A DNA stretch of 64,000 bases from Rhodocyclales bacterium (GCA_003105015.1 PQAF01000005.1:1-64000), one strand, 5' to 3'. Positions 36,484 to 45,680 are shown, numbered from the stretch's first letter. A program made the numbers and translations. Notes: generated by a model not told the origin, from the sequence alone.

Positions 36484-36992
36484 CGATCTCCCCCGCACGC
36501 ATTGCCGTCATTCCCGCGAAGCTTGTCCCCGTATGCTTGAAGCGGGGAGCGGGAATCCACTGGACAGCCGCCCTGCTCGCCGCAACCCTCCTGCTCGCTG
36601 CCGCCCCCGCAGCCGCCGAAGAACTCGGCCGCCTCTTCTTCACCCCCGAGCGCCGTGCCGCGCTGGAGCGCCAGCGCCAGCTCAACATCCAGGAAGCCCA
36701 GCAGCAGCTGATCGAGGGCGCCACCCTGTCCGTCTCCGGCGTCGTCCAGCGCAGCGGCGGCAAGACGATTACCTGGGTGAACGGCGCGCCGCAGGAAAGC
36801 ATGAACCCGGCCACCGGCGTGCGCGTCGAGGTCGACCGTGCCAACCCCGGCCGCGCCACCGTCGTGGCCGGCGAGGAAGAGCCCGCCTCCCTCAAGGTCG
36901 GCGAGGCCATCAACCGCGCCACCCGCGAGACCACCACCGGCGTGGGCGACGGCCGCATCACCGTCAAGCGCGAAAGCGCCCGGACGAAGTAG
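36480..36992 (+). CDS. MshK-like secreted pilus assembly protein
   Basis: ATGA overlap with previous ORF; signal peptide; LSVSGVVQRSGGKTITWVNG. Confidence 0.6.
   Translation: MTISPARIAVIPAKLVPVCLKRGAGIHWTAALLAATLLLAAAPAAAEELGRLFFTPERRAALERQRQLNIQEAQQQLIEGATLSVSGVVQRSGGKTITWVNGAPQESMNPATGVRVEVDRANPGRATVVAGEEEPASLKVGEAINRATRETTTGVGDGRITVKRESARTK
36507..36560. repeat. REP-like palindrome GTCATTCCCGC...GCGGGAATCCAC inside mshK-like leader
   Basis: ATTCCCGC/GCGGGAAT arms with inner CCCCG/CGGGG. Confidence 0.65.
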
Positions 36993-37015
36993 ACACGCCC
37001 CGTTCTGGCCCGGCC

Positions 37016-39652
37016 ATGAAACAGGCAGAAAAGTCAGTCCCCGCAGGACGGCGACCGCTTCCCCGCGCCACCCGGCGCGAGCAGGGCGCCGCCCTTCTCC
37101 TCTTCATGATCCTCGTGGTGATGGCCGCGCTGGCCTACCTGGTGAGCAGCCTGGGGCCCGAGCTGACCGTGGCACGGCAGGAGCGCCAGACACAGGATGC
37201 CCTGGTGCAGGCCCGCGAAGCACTGATCGGCTATGCGCTGAAATATCGCGAGAGCCAGCCCGACCGGATGTACGGCTATTTGCCGCTGCCGGACCTGGGC
37301 TCCTCGCGCAACAACAACGTCGGCTGCACCGACGAGGGCTGCGACGCCAATACCTTCACCGGCATCGCCTTCGACGCCAACGGCATCGGCCCGAGCGTGG
37401 TCGGCCGCTTTCCCTGGAGGACGCTGGGCACGGAACCGCTGCGCGACGGCAACGGCGAATGCCTGTGGCTGATCGTCTCCTCCCTGCACAGCCGGATCCA
37501 TGCCTCCTCCTGGCCCTACCTGCCGGCCATGAACGGGGACACCCTCGGCCAGTTCGACATCGTCGTCGCCAACGGCGGCGCAGCGCTCGCCTCGGCCCTC
37601 GCCGGCCCCCACGAACGGCCCGTCGCCGTGATCTTCTCGCCGGGGCCGCCCCTGCCGGGGCAGGACCGCAGCCCGTCGGCCACCGACAACGTCAAGGTCT
37701 GCGGCGGCAACTACGACGCGAAGAATTACCTCGACCCGAACAACGCCGCCGCGCTGGGGGGCGTCACCAACTACCTGGCAGGCACGAATGCAGCCAGCGG
37801 CAGCACCGGCGACTCCGACCCCTCCAACGACCCGGACACGCCGAAGAGCCTCTCGACCCGGGGCAAGGTGTTCGCCTCCGGCAGCAACTTCCACGCGAGC
37901 GGCTGCCAGGGGTCGGACTGTGCCCTGCTCGCCAACGACAACAGCCTGGCCCTCGCCCCCGACGCGCTGTTCTCGGCCATCCGCAAGTCGTCCTACTACC
38001 GCACCGACATCAACTCGATGCTCGACCGCATGACCAACTGCCTGCGCGACAAGTTCGTCGCCGGCGGCTTCGCGCCGGCCGCGATCGGCGGCTACCTACC
38101 GCCGGCGGACAAGAGCGCCGGGCGCATCCCCGCCGACGCCTGCTACGACAGCACCCAGGTGCCGCTCGGCTACTTCGACCACTACCAGGAGATGATCTTC
38201 GTCGCCAAGCCGAATTCGGGCAATTTCACCGTGAACGGCGACGCCAGCTGCGCCGGCGTACTGCTCTTTGCCAACCAACGCGGGACAGGGCAGACAAGGG
38301 CAAGCACGGCAACCCGCAATGCATTGACCAATTACCTCGAAGGCGACAACAGCCCCAGCTACGACGCGAACCTCAATGCCATCACTAATGTCGGTACGAC
38401 ATTTTCCGGGGCAAGCCTGTTTGGTCGCGTCACGGCAAGCAGAACAAATCCTCAAGATGTCGCGCGCTGCCTGCAGGGAGCCACTTGGAGAAGCGATCTG
38501 CCGGATTGCCAAACGGTTGATCAGGACATCGCCCGCTGCGTGCCCGCCGGCGCCAGCTTCACCACCGTCACGTCCCCCGCGCTGGGCGCCAACCAGCTGG
38601 TCGCCTACGACGCCGGCACGCGCACCCTGACCCTGGGCCGGGAGAACGTCGTCACCTGGTACGGCAACGATGCCGACGCCCTCTTCGGGTGCGCCTGGTT
38701 CTCCGAGTCGCGCAGCCTCGGCAGCGGCATCCGCAGCTACTTCAAGTTCCAGTTCAAGGAGGTCGGCAGCAACGTCGGCTTCAATGGTTTCGTCTTCGCC
38801 ATCGCCGACGCGATCAAAAATTCTCCCAACAACTTTACGCGTTGCGGCGCCGGCGCCAGCCACCTCGGCTATTCCGGCAACAATGGTGTCACCGGGATGA
38901 TCGAGTTTCCCAAGATCGGCATCGAGTTCGACCAGGGGCGCAACGCAGGTTTCAGCGAGGTTGCCGATCTGACGGTTGCGCAACCTGGACGCAACGATCC
39001 CTGCGGCACCTCCGGCTGTGGCGGCACCGCAGGCTATAACAGCCACGCCGCCATCGTCTATTGGGGCCACGAGGTCCCCGAAGCGGATGGGGCATACTTC
39101 ATCAACTCCCCCGAGGCCGACGACAACGTGCATGGTTTTCCTTCCGCACCACCGGGCGTGAGGCCGCCTCCAAGAAGCCATGCCAATCCCGCCACCGAAA
39201 CCGGCATCAAGTTCGTCAACCTGCGCGACAACCCGAACGACAGCAGCCTCTACCATGTCCGCGTCGAACTGACGCCGACGCGGGCAAGCAACGCCGACGC
39301 CTCGCTCAGCAACACGGTGATGCGCACCGAGGTGTGGATCGCCGACAACGCCACCACCTCGGCCAGCCGCATCGCCGCGCTGAAGAACACCACCCGTCCG
39401 ATGAGCCTGCAGGATTCGACCTTCGCGTCCACCCTCGGCGACACGGCAACCCTCTACGATGTAAAGGTTGAGCCTTCTTCCTGCACCTTCGGCGCCCCCA
39501 CCGATACCTGCCCGTCCGGCCAGGCCTGCGGCACGGGAGACATGTGCTATCGTCCTGCGCTGGAAAGAATCCAGCTCGGCTTCACCGGCTCCCAGCGCAC
39601 CTCGGATCAGGAAGTGGAAATCCAGGACTTCTTCACGACATGGCTCGAATGA
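37016..39652 (+). CDS. large prepilin-like protein, putative pilus tip adhesin
   Basis: leader then GAALLLFMILVVMAALAYLVSSL; Cys-rich; GFNGFVFAIAD...IEFDQGRN ConA/L-type-lectin-like stretch. Confidence 0.75.
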   Translation: MKQAEKSVPAGRRPLPRATRREQGAALLLFMILVVMAALAYLVSSLGPELTVARQERQTQDALVQAREALIGYALKYRESQPDRMYGYLPLPDLGSSRNNNVGCTDEGCDANTFTGIAFDANGIGPSVVGRFPWRTLGTEPLRDGNGECLWLIVSSLHSRIHASSWPYLPAMNGDTLGQFDIVVANGGAALASALAGPHERPVAVIFSPGPPLPGQDRSPSATDNVKVCGGNYDAKNYLDPNNAAALGGVTNYLAGTNAASGSTGDSDPSNDPDTPKSLSTRGKVFASGSNFHASGCQGSDCALLANDNSLALAPDALFSAIRKSSYYRTDINSMLDRMTNCLRDKFVAGGFAPAAIGGYLPPADKSAGRIPADACYDSTQVPLGYFDHYQEMIFVAKPNSGNFTVNGDASCAGVLLFANQRGTGQTRASTATRNALTNYLEGDNSPSYDANLNAITNVGTTFSGASLFGRVTASRTNPQDVARCLQGATWRSDLPDCQTVDQDIARCVPAGASFTTVTSPALGANQLVAYDAGTRTLTLGRENVVTWYGNDADALFGCAWFSESRSLGSGIRSYFKFQFKEVGSNVGFNGFVFAIADAIKNSPNNFTRCGAGASHLGYSGNNGVTGMIEFPKIGIEFDQGRNAGFSEVADLTVAQPGRNDPCGTSGCGGTAGYNSHAAIVYWGHEVPEADGAYFINSPEADDNVHGFPSAPPGVRPPPRSHANPATETGIKFVNLRDNPNDSSLYHVRVELTPTRASNADASLSNTVMRTEVWIADNATTSASRIAALKNTTRPMSLQDSTFASTLGDTATLYDVKVEPSSCTFGAPTDTCPSGQACGTGDMCYRPALERIQLGFTGSQRTSDQEVEIQDFFTTWLE
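37029..37053. repeat. family A repeat copy inside leader of the large prepilin
   Basis: AAAAGTCAGTCCCCGCAGGACGGCG. Confidence 0.75.
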
Positions 39653-39653
39653 A

Positions 39654-39681
39654 CGCCGTCCCGCGCAGACTGACTTTTGCC
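39654..39681 (-). repeat. family A repeat copy (inverted orientation)
   Basis: CGCCGTCCCGCGCAGACTGACTTTTGCC. Confidence 0.7.
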
Positions 39682-39794
39682 AATCGATGGTTTATGCTTG
39701 GCTTCGATGAATTATCTGCATTGCTGAAAGCGGCTGGTGTGGAGAGCGAAAGCTTCGATAGCCGTGTCGGCTGGCCAAGTCGGCGGAGGACGAT

Positions 39795-40028
39795 ATGAAC
39801 GTGAATGCAATGGATGACCGGATTACCATCGAACCCGGAAAAAGAGGGGGGCGCCCCTGCATCCGTGGATTGCGCATTACTGTCTATGACGTCCTGGCCA
39901 TGCTCGCCGAAGGCATGACCGAAGCCGAGATCGTGGATGACTTCCCCGAACTGGAACTTGCCGACATCCGGGCGTGCCTGGCCTATGCTGCCAGCAGGGA
40001 GCAGAGCGTACTCAAGGTCGCGGGATGA
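39795..40028 (+). CDS. DUF433 family antitoxin-like protein
   Basis: RITIEPGKRGGRPCIRGLRITVYDVLAMLAEGMTEAEIVDDFPEL. Confidence 0.9.
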   Translation: MNVNAMDDRITIEPGKRGGRPCIRGLRITVYDVLAMLAEGMTEAEIVDDFPELELADIRACLAYAASREQSVLKVAG

Positions 40029-40372
40029 AATTGTTGCTCGACGAGAACCTTTCTCGCCGACTGGTGCCCTTCCTGCAGAACCATTTCCCCGGAAGCACCC
40101 AGGTTGCTCTGATCGGGCTGGAACATGCGGACGACCGGGCAATTTGGGAATATGCCGGAAATCACGACTTCGTCATTGTTACGCGGGATGCCGATTTCGA
40201 AGAGCTTTCCGCACTCTATGGTCAGCCGCCTCAAGTGCTTTGGCTCAGATCGCCGAATCAATCGAAGCCTGCCACACTCAGCCTGCTGCTCGAGAATCGG
40301 GATGCCATCGTTGCAGCGCTGCATGAAAAGGGGATTGCTTGTGTTGAGCTCGGCCGTCAAGGCTTCGAATAG
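40025..40372 (+). CDS. DUF5615 PIN-like toxin
   Basis: MKLLLDENLSRRLVPFL...IVTRDADFEELSALYGQPPQVLWLR; ATGA overlap with DUF433 gene. Confidence 0.9.
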   Translation: MKLLLDENLSRRLVPFLQNHFPGSTQVALIGLEHADDRAIWEYAGNHDFVIVTRDADFEELSALYGQPPQVLWLRSPNQSKPATLSLLLENRDAIVAALHEKGIACVELGRQGFE

Positions 40373-40379
40373 CCCGATC

Positions 40380-41201
40380 ATGCGGGCAGCCCGGTCTAAC
40401 GCAGCTTCCGCCGCCCCGCGCAGACTGACTATTGGCTCCGGCATAACGCCCGCTTCGCGGGCATTAGCCTGCACCGAAACGCGGGGGCGTTTTGCCCGCG
40501 GCTTCACCCTCGCCGAGATGGCGGTGGTGCTGGTGATCGTGGCGCTGCTCATCGCCGGCATGGTGCTGCCGCTGTCCGCGCAGCAGGACATCCGCGCACG
40601 GCAGGAGACCGAGAAGACGCTTGCCGACATCCGCGAGGCGCTGCTCGGCTACGCCGTCGCCAACGGGCGCCTGCCGCGTCCCGCCGCTTCGGCCACCGAC
40701 GGCGCCGAGCGGGCCGCCACCTGCGCCAGCGATGCCGACTGCAGCGGTTTCATCCCGTGGGCCGCGCTCGGCGTGAGCAAGCTCGACGGCTGGAACAAGC
40801 TGATCCGCTACAGCGTGACGCCGGCCTATGCCAACGCCGCGATCACGATGACCACCGTCGCCAACCGGACCGTGCAGACGCGGGATTCCGCCGGCACGGC
40901 GCAGTACCTGGCCGGACAGGCCACCTGCAACACCACGAACCAGTGCATCCCGGCCATCGTCTTCTCGCAAGGCAAGAACAACTGGGGCACCACCGAAGCG
41001 GGCGTGGCCCTGCCGGACGCCTCGGCCACGAATGCCGACGAGGACGCCAACGAAGACGGTACGACCACCCACACGAACTACTTCAGCCGGCTGCCGACTT
41101 CCGACACGGGCACAACGGGCGGCGAGTTCGACGATCTCGTCGTCTGGCTGCCGACGACCATCCTGATCAACCGCCTGATCACCTCCGGCAAGCTCCCCTG
41201 A
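40380..41201 (+). CDS. prepilin-type protein with atypical repeat-derived leader; start uncertain
   Basis: RGFTLAEMAVVLVIVALLIAGMVLPL prepilin motif; nearest in-frame ATG at 40380. Confidence 0.65.
   Translation: MRAARSNAASAAPRRLTIGSGITPASRALACTETRGRFARGFTLAEMAVVLVIVALLIAGMVLPLSAQQDIRARQETEKTLADIREALLGYAVANGRLPRPAASATDGAERAATCASDADCSGFIPWAALGVSKLDGWNKLIRYSVTPAYANAAITMTTVANRTVQTRDSAGTAQYLAGQATCNTTNQCIPAIVFSQGKNNWGTTEAGVALPDASATNADEDANEDGTTTHTNYFSRLPTSDTGTTGGEFDDLVVWLPTTILINRLITSGKLP
40409..40436 (-). repeat. family A repeat copy (inverted orientation)
   Basis: CGCCGCCCCGCGCAGACTGACTATTGGC. Confidence 0.65.
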
Positions 41202-41247
41202 CCCGCACACCCCAGATGGGCTATGCCGGCATCCTTGCCAGCGCGGC
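41176..41247. repeat. 72-bp direct repeat, copy 1 (end of prepilin gene plus downstream)
   Basis: about 69/72 identical to 42497-42568 by eye. Confidence 0.95.
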
Positions 41248-41269
41248 TACCTCTTAGCGGGATTCAGTA

Positions 41270-41294
41270 ATTTTGAAAGTTGCACTTTCAAAAT
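41270..41294. promoter_or_regulatory. perfect palindrome ATTTTGAAAGT-TGC-ACTTTCAAAAT upstream of DUF4143 ATPase
   Basis: 11-bp perfect arms, 20 bp before start codon. Confidence 0.75.
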
Positions 41295-41314
41295 GCACGA
41301 TATAGACTTCCGGC

Positions 41315-42499
41315 ATGTTTCCTCGCTTACTGGCCCCTCATCTCATCGCGCTTGCCGGCCAATACCCGGTGGTTACGGTCACCGGGCCACGCCAGAGCGG
41401 CAAGACGACGCTGCTACGCGAGACTTTTCCGGACAGGGCTTACGTCAACCTCGAAGCGCCGGATACGCGTGCCTACGCAGTCGAGGATCCGCGCGGATTC
41501 CTCGCGCAGTTTCAGGGTGGAGTCATTCTCGACGAGATCCAGCGGACTCCTGAACTGCCTTCCTACCTGCAGGAGATAGTCGACGCTACGCCGACGCCGG
41601 GGGGGTTCCTGCTCACCGGCAGCCAGCAGTTCGAGGTCATGGGCCGCATCAGCCAGTCGCTTGCGGGGCGCACGGCGCTGCTGAAGCTGCTGCCGCTGAG
41701 CCTTCCCGAACTTGCCGCCGGCGGCGTCGATCTTTCCATCGACCGCAACCTGCTCGCCGGTGGTTATCCGCGCATCCATGCCCGGAACCTCGATCCGACC
41801 CAGGCGCTCGGCGATTACTTCGAGACCTACGTGCAACGCGACTTGCGCCAGCTCATGGCGATCAAGGATCTGGCGCTGTTCGAGAAATTCGTTCGCCTGT
41901 GCGCGGGCCGCGTCGGCCAGTTGCTCAACCTGCATACGCTGGCATCGGACACCGGCATCTCCCATCCGACTGCGCGCGCCTGGATCACGCTGCTCGAAGC
42001 CAGCTATATCGTGTTCCTGCTGCAGCCATGGCACGCAAATGTCTCGAAGCGCCTGATCAAGTCGCCCAAGCTTTATTTCCACGATGTGGGGCTTGCCTGC
42101 TATCTGCTCGGTATCGAAAACGAAACCCATGTCTCCCGCCACCCGCTACGGGGTGCCCTGTTCGAAAATCTGGCCTTGTCGGAAGCCCTCAAGCACCGTC
42201 TGAATCGGGCCAGGCATCCCAACATGCGTTTTTATCGCGACGCCGGTGGACTGGAAGTGGACCTCCTGTTGGAATCGGGCGGCATGGCTGCGGCAGTGGA
42301 AATCAAGGCCGGAGCAACTGTCGCAGCAGACATGCTCGGCGGATTGAAGCGTCTGGAAACCCTCTGGCCGCAGCCGCTGATCGACAAAATACTGGTGTAT
42401 GGCGGAACAGGCGCGGCGATACGCTCGGGGGTCCGAATAGTTCCGCTCAAGGGCTTCGCTGCCGCATTGGCCGAACTGGAAGCCGGGAGCGAATCGTGA
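41315..42499 (+). CDS. AAA ATPase with DUF4143 domain
   Basis: VTVTGPRQSGKTTLLRETFP, VILDEIQRTPEL, GSQQFEVMGRISQSLAGR. Confidence 0.93.
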   Translation: MFPRLLAPHLIALAGQYPVVTVTGPRQSGKTTLLRETFPDRAYVNLEAPDTRAYAVEDPRGFLAQFQGGVILDEIQRTPELPSYLQEIVDATPTPGGFLLTGSQQFEVMGRISQSLAGRTALLKLLPLSLPELAAGGVDLSIDRNLLAGGYPRIHARNLDPTQALGDYFETYVQRDLRQLMAIKDLALFEKFVRLCAGRVGQLLNLHTLASDTGISHPTARAWITLLEASYIVFLLQPWHANVSKRLIKSPKLYFHDVGLACYLLGIENETHVSRHPLRGALFENLALSEALKHRLNRARHPNMRFYRDAGGLEVDLLLESGGMAAAVEIKAGATVAADMLGGLKRLETLWPQPLIDKILVYGGTGAAIRSGVRIVPLKGFAAALAELEAGSES

Positions 42500-42568
42500 T
42501 CACCTCCGGCAAGCTCTCCTGACCCGCATACCCCAGATGGGCTATGCCGGCATCCTTGCCAGTGCGGC
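42497..42568. repeat. 72-bp direct repeat, copy 2
   Basis: pairs with 41176-41247; supplies the TGA stop of the ATPase ORF. Confidence 0.95.
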
Positions 42569-42631
42569 ATAATCCTGCGAAACTTTGACAAAGAACGGGG
42601 AAGTCCCGCACCAACCCATACGGAGACCCGC

Positions 42632-43915
42632 ATGACGGCCGGCTCAAATGGCCTCCTCGACCGGCTGCGCACGGCCGGCATCGACCCTGACGACAGCGAA
42701 GAGCTGCGGCTGAACAAGTCGCTGCTGATGTTCGCCACGGGCCTGGCCAGCGTGGCTTCGATGCTGTGGCTGGTCATCTACTGGAGCCTGGGGCCGCAGT
42801 TTTCCTCGACGCTGCCGTTTTCCTTCCAGATCCTGCTGGCCGTCAACCTGGCGATCTACATCAGGTGGGGCAATTTCGATTTCTTCCGCCTCAGCCAGCT
42901 CACGCTGCTGCTCTTCTTTCCCTTCGTCGTGCAGTGGAGCATCGGCAACTTCATCACGTCCAGCGGCATCGCCATCTGGGGCCTGCTGGCGCCGGTCGGC
43001 GCCCTGCTGTTCTTCGGCGTGCGCGAGTCCTTCGGCTGGTTCATCGCCTACCTCTTCCTGCTGGCGATGTCGGGCTTCTTCGATTTCCACCTCGCCGAGG
43101 CGGAGTTCCAGACCAAGACGCAGGTTCCCGTCAGGACGGCGGTGGTCTTCTTCGCCCTCAACTTCGCGGCGGTGGCGACCATCATCTTCCTGCTGCTGCG
43201 CTTCGCCATCGTCGAGAAACAGAGGGCGCAGACGCGCCTCAACGACGCCCACCGCCTGCTGCAGATCGAGCAGGAGCGCTCCGAGCGCCTGCTGCTCAAC
43301 ATCCTGCCCGGCCCGGTGGCCGAGCGGCTGAAAAACAGCAACCAGACCATCGCCGACGGCTTTGCCGACGTCACGGTGATGTTCGCCGACATCGTCAACT
43401 TCACCCACGTCGCGGAGGGCATGGCGCCGACCCAGGTGTTCGCCATGCTCAACCGCATCTTCTCCTCCTTCGACGAGCTGGCCGAGGAATTCGGCCTCGA
43501 GAAGATCAAGACCATCGGCGACGCCTACATGGTGGCCGGCGGCCTCAACGACGGCCAGGCGGACTATTCGGTCGCCATCGCCGACATGGCGCTGGCCATG
43601 CGCGAACTGCTGCGCCGCGACTTCACGGTGAACGAGTCCCACCTGGAGGTGCGCATCGGCATCGGCACCGGGCCGGTGGTCGCCGGCGTGGTGGGCAAGA
43701 AGAAGTTCATCTACGACCTGTGGGGCGACACGGTGAACATCGCCAGCCGCATCACCTCGGAGGGCGTGCCGGGCATGATCCAGGTGGATGCCACCACCTA
43801 CCGCCGCCTGAAGGAGCGCTTCGACTTCCACGAGCCGCAGACGATCTACCTCAAGGGCAAGGGCAACATGGAAGTGCACCGCATGATCGGCCGCAGGGGC
43901 GCCGCGGCAGCGTAG
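42632..43915 (+). CDS. membrane-anchored class III adenylate/guanylate cyclase
   Basis: VTVMFADIVNFTHVAEGM, IKTIGDAYMVAGGL, TM-rich N-term. Confidence 0.92.
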   Translation: MTAGSNGLLDRLRTAGIDPDDSEELRLNKSLLMFATGLASVASMLWLVIYWSLGPQFSSTLPFSFQILLAVNLAIYIRWGNFDFFRLSQLTLLLFFPFVVQWSIGNFITSSGIAIWGLLAPVGALLFFGVRESFGWFIAYLFLLAMSGFFDFHLAEAEFQTKTQVPVRTAVVFFALNFAAVATIIFLLLRFAIVEKQRAQTRLNDAHRLLQIEQERSERLLLNILPGPVAERLKNSNQTIADGFADVTVMFADIVNFTHVAEGMAPTQVFAMLNRIFSSFDELAEEFGLEKIKTIGDAYMVAGGLNDGQADYSVAIADMALAMRELLRRDFTVNESHLEVRIGIGTGPVVAGVVGKKKFIYDLWGDTVNIASRITSEGVPGMIQVDATTYRRLKERFDFHEPQTIYLKGKGNMEVHRMIGRRGAAAA

Positions 43916-43923
43916 CAGCGCTT

Positions 43924-43944
43924 GTCGGGCTGAAGCCCGACCTA
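43924..43944. repeat. dispersed hairpin repeat GTCGGGCTGAAGCCCGACCTAC overlapping the stop of the kinase gene
   Basis: same core as 10358 and 12514 copies. Confidence 0.7.
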
Positions 43945-45669
43945 CTCCTCCTCGGGCAGCTGACCCAGTTCGAAGCCGACCCGCCCCGTCTCGTTGGCAC
44001 TGACTTTCAATTCATACCCGTAGAACTCGGCATGCCGGGCGGCCTGGTAGAGGCCGATGCCCAGGCCCACCCGCGAGGCGACGGGCGCGCGGAACAGGTT
44101 CTGCGCCACTTCGGGCGGAATCTCCCTGCCGTCGTCGCTCACCTTGAGCCGGATCCGCTCGTCGAGGTCGAACTCGACGCGGACCTGCAGCGCCGGCGTC
44201 TCCTGCTTCTTGGCCAGCGCGTTCTCGATGAGGTTTTCCGCTGCGCTGTTGAACAGCGTGGCGGGGATCATCGGGCCGCCTTCGATGCGCGGCGGGATGA
44301 AGCTCACGCCGGCCAGGGCGTAGCGGGCCTGCAGGCCGGCCCACCACTGGCCGGCGGGCACGAATTGCGCGCCCTCGAGCTCGGGCCGCCGCAGCTTGTC
44401 GAGCGTCTGCTGCAGCCGCTGCGCAATGACCGGCAGCTGGCGCCGCAGCAGGGCCTGGTACTCCGGCGAGGGCGTGTCGCCTTCGCCGGCCGCCGCCAGG
44501 CAGAGGGCATTGAGCGACTGCAGGAGGTTCTTCACGTCGTGCGTCAGGCGCGCGCCGGTCTGGTGGATGGCCTTGACGAAGCTGAGCTGCTGCAGCTCCC
44601 GGGCGCGCAGCTTGGCTTCGTAGAATTCGCCGAGCAGCTGCGCGAGCAGGTTGAAGTGCCAGTTCAGCGCCGGGCTGAGGGGCTGCTGGGTGAAGATGGC
44701 CAGCGTCAGCAGCCCGTGCCGGAACTCGCTGCGCTGTCCCTCCTGCCGGCCCGAGCCGCCGCTGCTGCCGGAGGCGCGCCATTCGCAGCCGTTGACCCAG
44801 GGCAGCCGGGTCATGCCCTCGAGCGACTGGGCAAGGAACCGGTCCGGTTCCTCCTCGCGCTGCATGTTGTCGGCCAGCTCGTGCAGCCAGCGCTCGAAGG
44901 GTAGCCCCAGCGACAGCATGTAGCGGGAAAAGAAGACGCCGAAGCCGGCGAAGCCGAGGCGCGGGTTCCATGCCCAGGCCATCAGCAGCAGGATCGCCCC
45001 GAAGGCGATGATCGTCGCCACCAGCGACTCGAAGTAGCCGCGATTGAGCAGCAGCATGGCGGCGATGCTGCCCAGCACCAGCACCGCCAGCAGGAGGAAG
45101 ATGAAGGCGCTGTAGACGAAGTCGACCACCTCGACTTCGCCTTCGGCTTCCTGTTCCACCGGCAGGAAGGCCATCACGAGGAACAGCGCCGGCAGAACGT
45201 ACTTGGCCAGGAACAGGAACTCGCCGGGCGGCATGAAGTTGCCGGGCAGCACCTGCGGCACCAGCACCACCAGCAGCACGCTGATCAGGTAGGACAGGAC
45301 GAGGAGGTAGAAGACCTTGGTGCCCCGGCCGGCATAGAAGAACACCTTGCCGCCGACGATGCCGGCCAGCGCCATCGTCCAGAAGATCATCGCCCAGTTG
45401 CCGGCCCAGTAGGCCGCGGCGGCAACGACCACGGCCGTCACCGCGAGCTGCAGCGGGCTGAGGCGCTGCTCGGCCCGCACGAAGGGCTGCCAGAGGATGA
45501 ACAGGCCGATATGCCCCACCAGCAGGGTGCGGCCGACGCCGCTGGCGATGCCCTCCAGCAGCAGCAGGTGCAGGAGGCCGAGCATGCCCAGCAACAGCCA
45601 GCGGCGCTGGTTTTGCGTCAGCCGGGCGAAGGAGGAAGTCCGCGTATTTATTGTGGTTTCTGACCGCAT
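43942..45669 (-). CDS. membrane sensor histidine kinase (PrsK-like architecture)
   Basis: multi-TM N-term; LTHDVKNLLQSLNAL H-box; NLIENALAKK; VGLGIGLYQAA. Confidence 0.88.
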   Translation of the reverse strand: MRSETTINTRTSSFARLTQNQRRWLLLGMLGLLHLLLLEGIASGVGRTLLVGHIGLFILWQPFVRAEQRLSPLQLAVTAVVVAAAAYWAGNWAMIFWTMALAGIVGGKVFFYAGRGTKVFYLLVLSYLISVLLVVLVPQVLPGNFMPPGEFLFLAKYVLPALFLVMAFLPVEQEAEGEVEVVDFVYSAFIFLLLAVLVLGSIAAMLLLNRGYFESLVATIIAFGAILLLMAWAWNPRLGFAGFGVFFSRYMLSLGLPFERWLHELADNMQREEEPDRFLAQSLEGMTRLPWVNGCEWRASGSSGGSGRQEGQRSEFRHGLLTLAIFTQQPLSPALNWHFNLLAQLLGEFYEAKLRARELQQLSFVKAIHQTGARLTHDVKNLLQSLNALCLAAAGEGDTPSPEYQALLRRQLPVIAQRLQQTLDKLRRPELEGAQFVPAGQWWAGLQARYALAGVSFIPPRIEGGPMIPATLFNSAAENLIENALAKKQETPALQVRVEFDLDERIRLKVSDDGREIPPEVAQNLFRAPVASRVGLGIGLYQAARHAEFYGYELKVSANETGRVGFELGQLPEEE

Positions 45670-45680
45670 GGCGACAGTAT

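Noticed and set aside
37516-41210. Possible CRISPR-like spacing of the family A repeats
   Set aside because: Repeats are few, in mixed orientation, unevenly spaced and separated by coding genes; not a CRISPR array.
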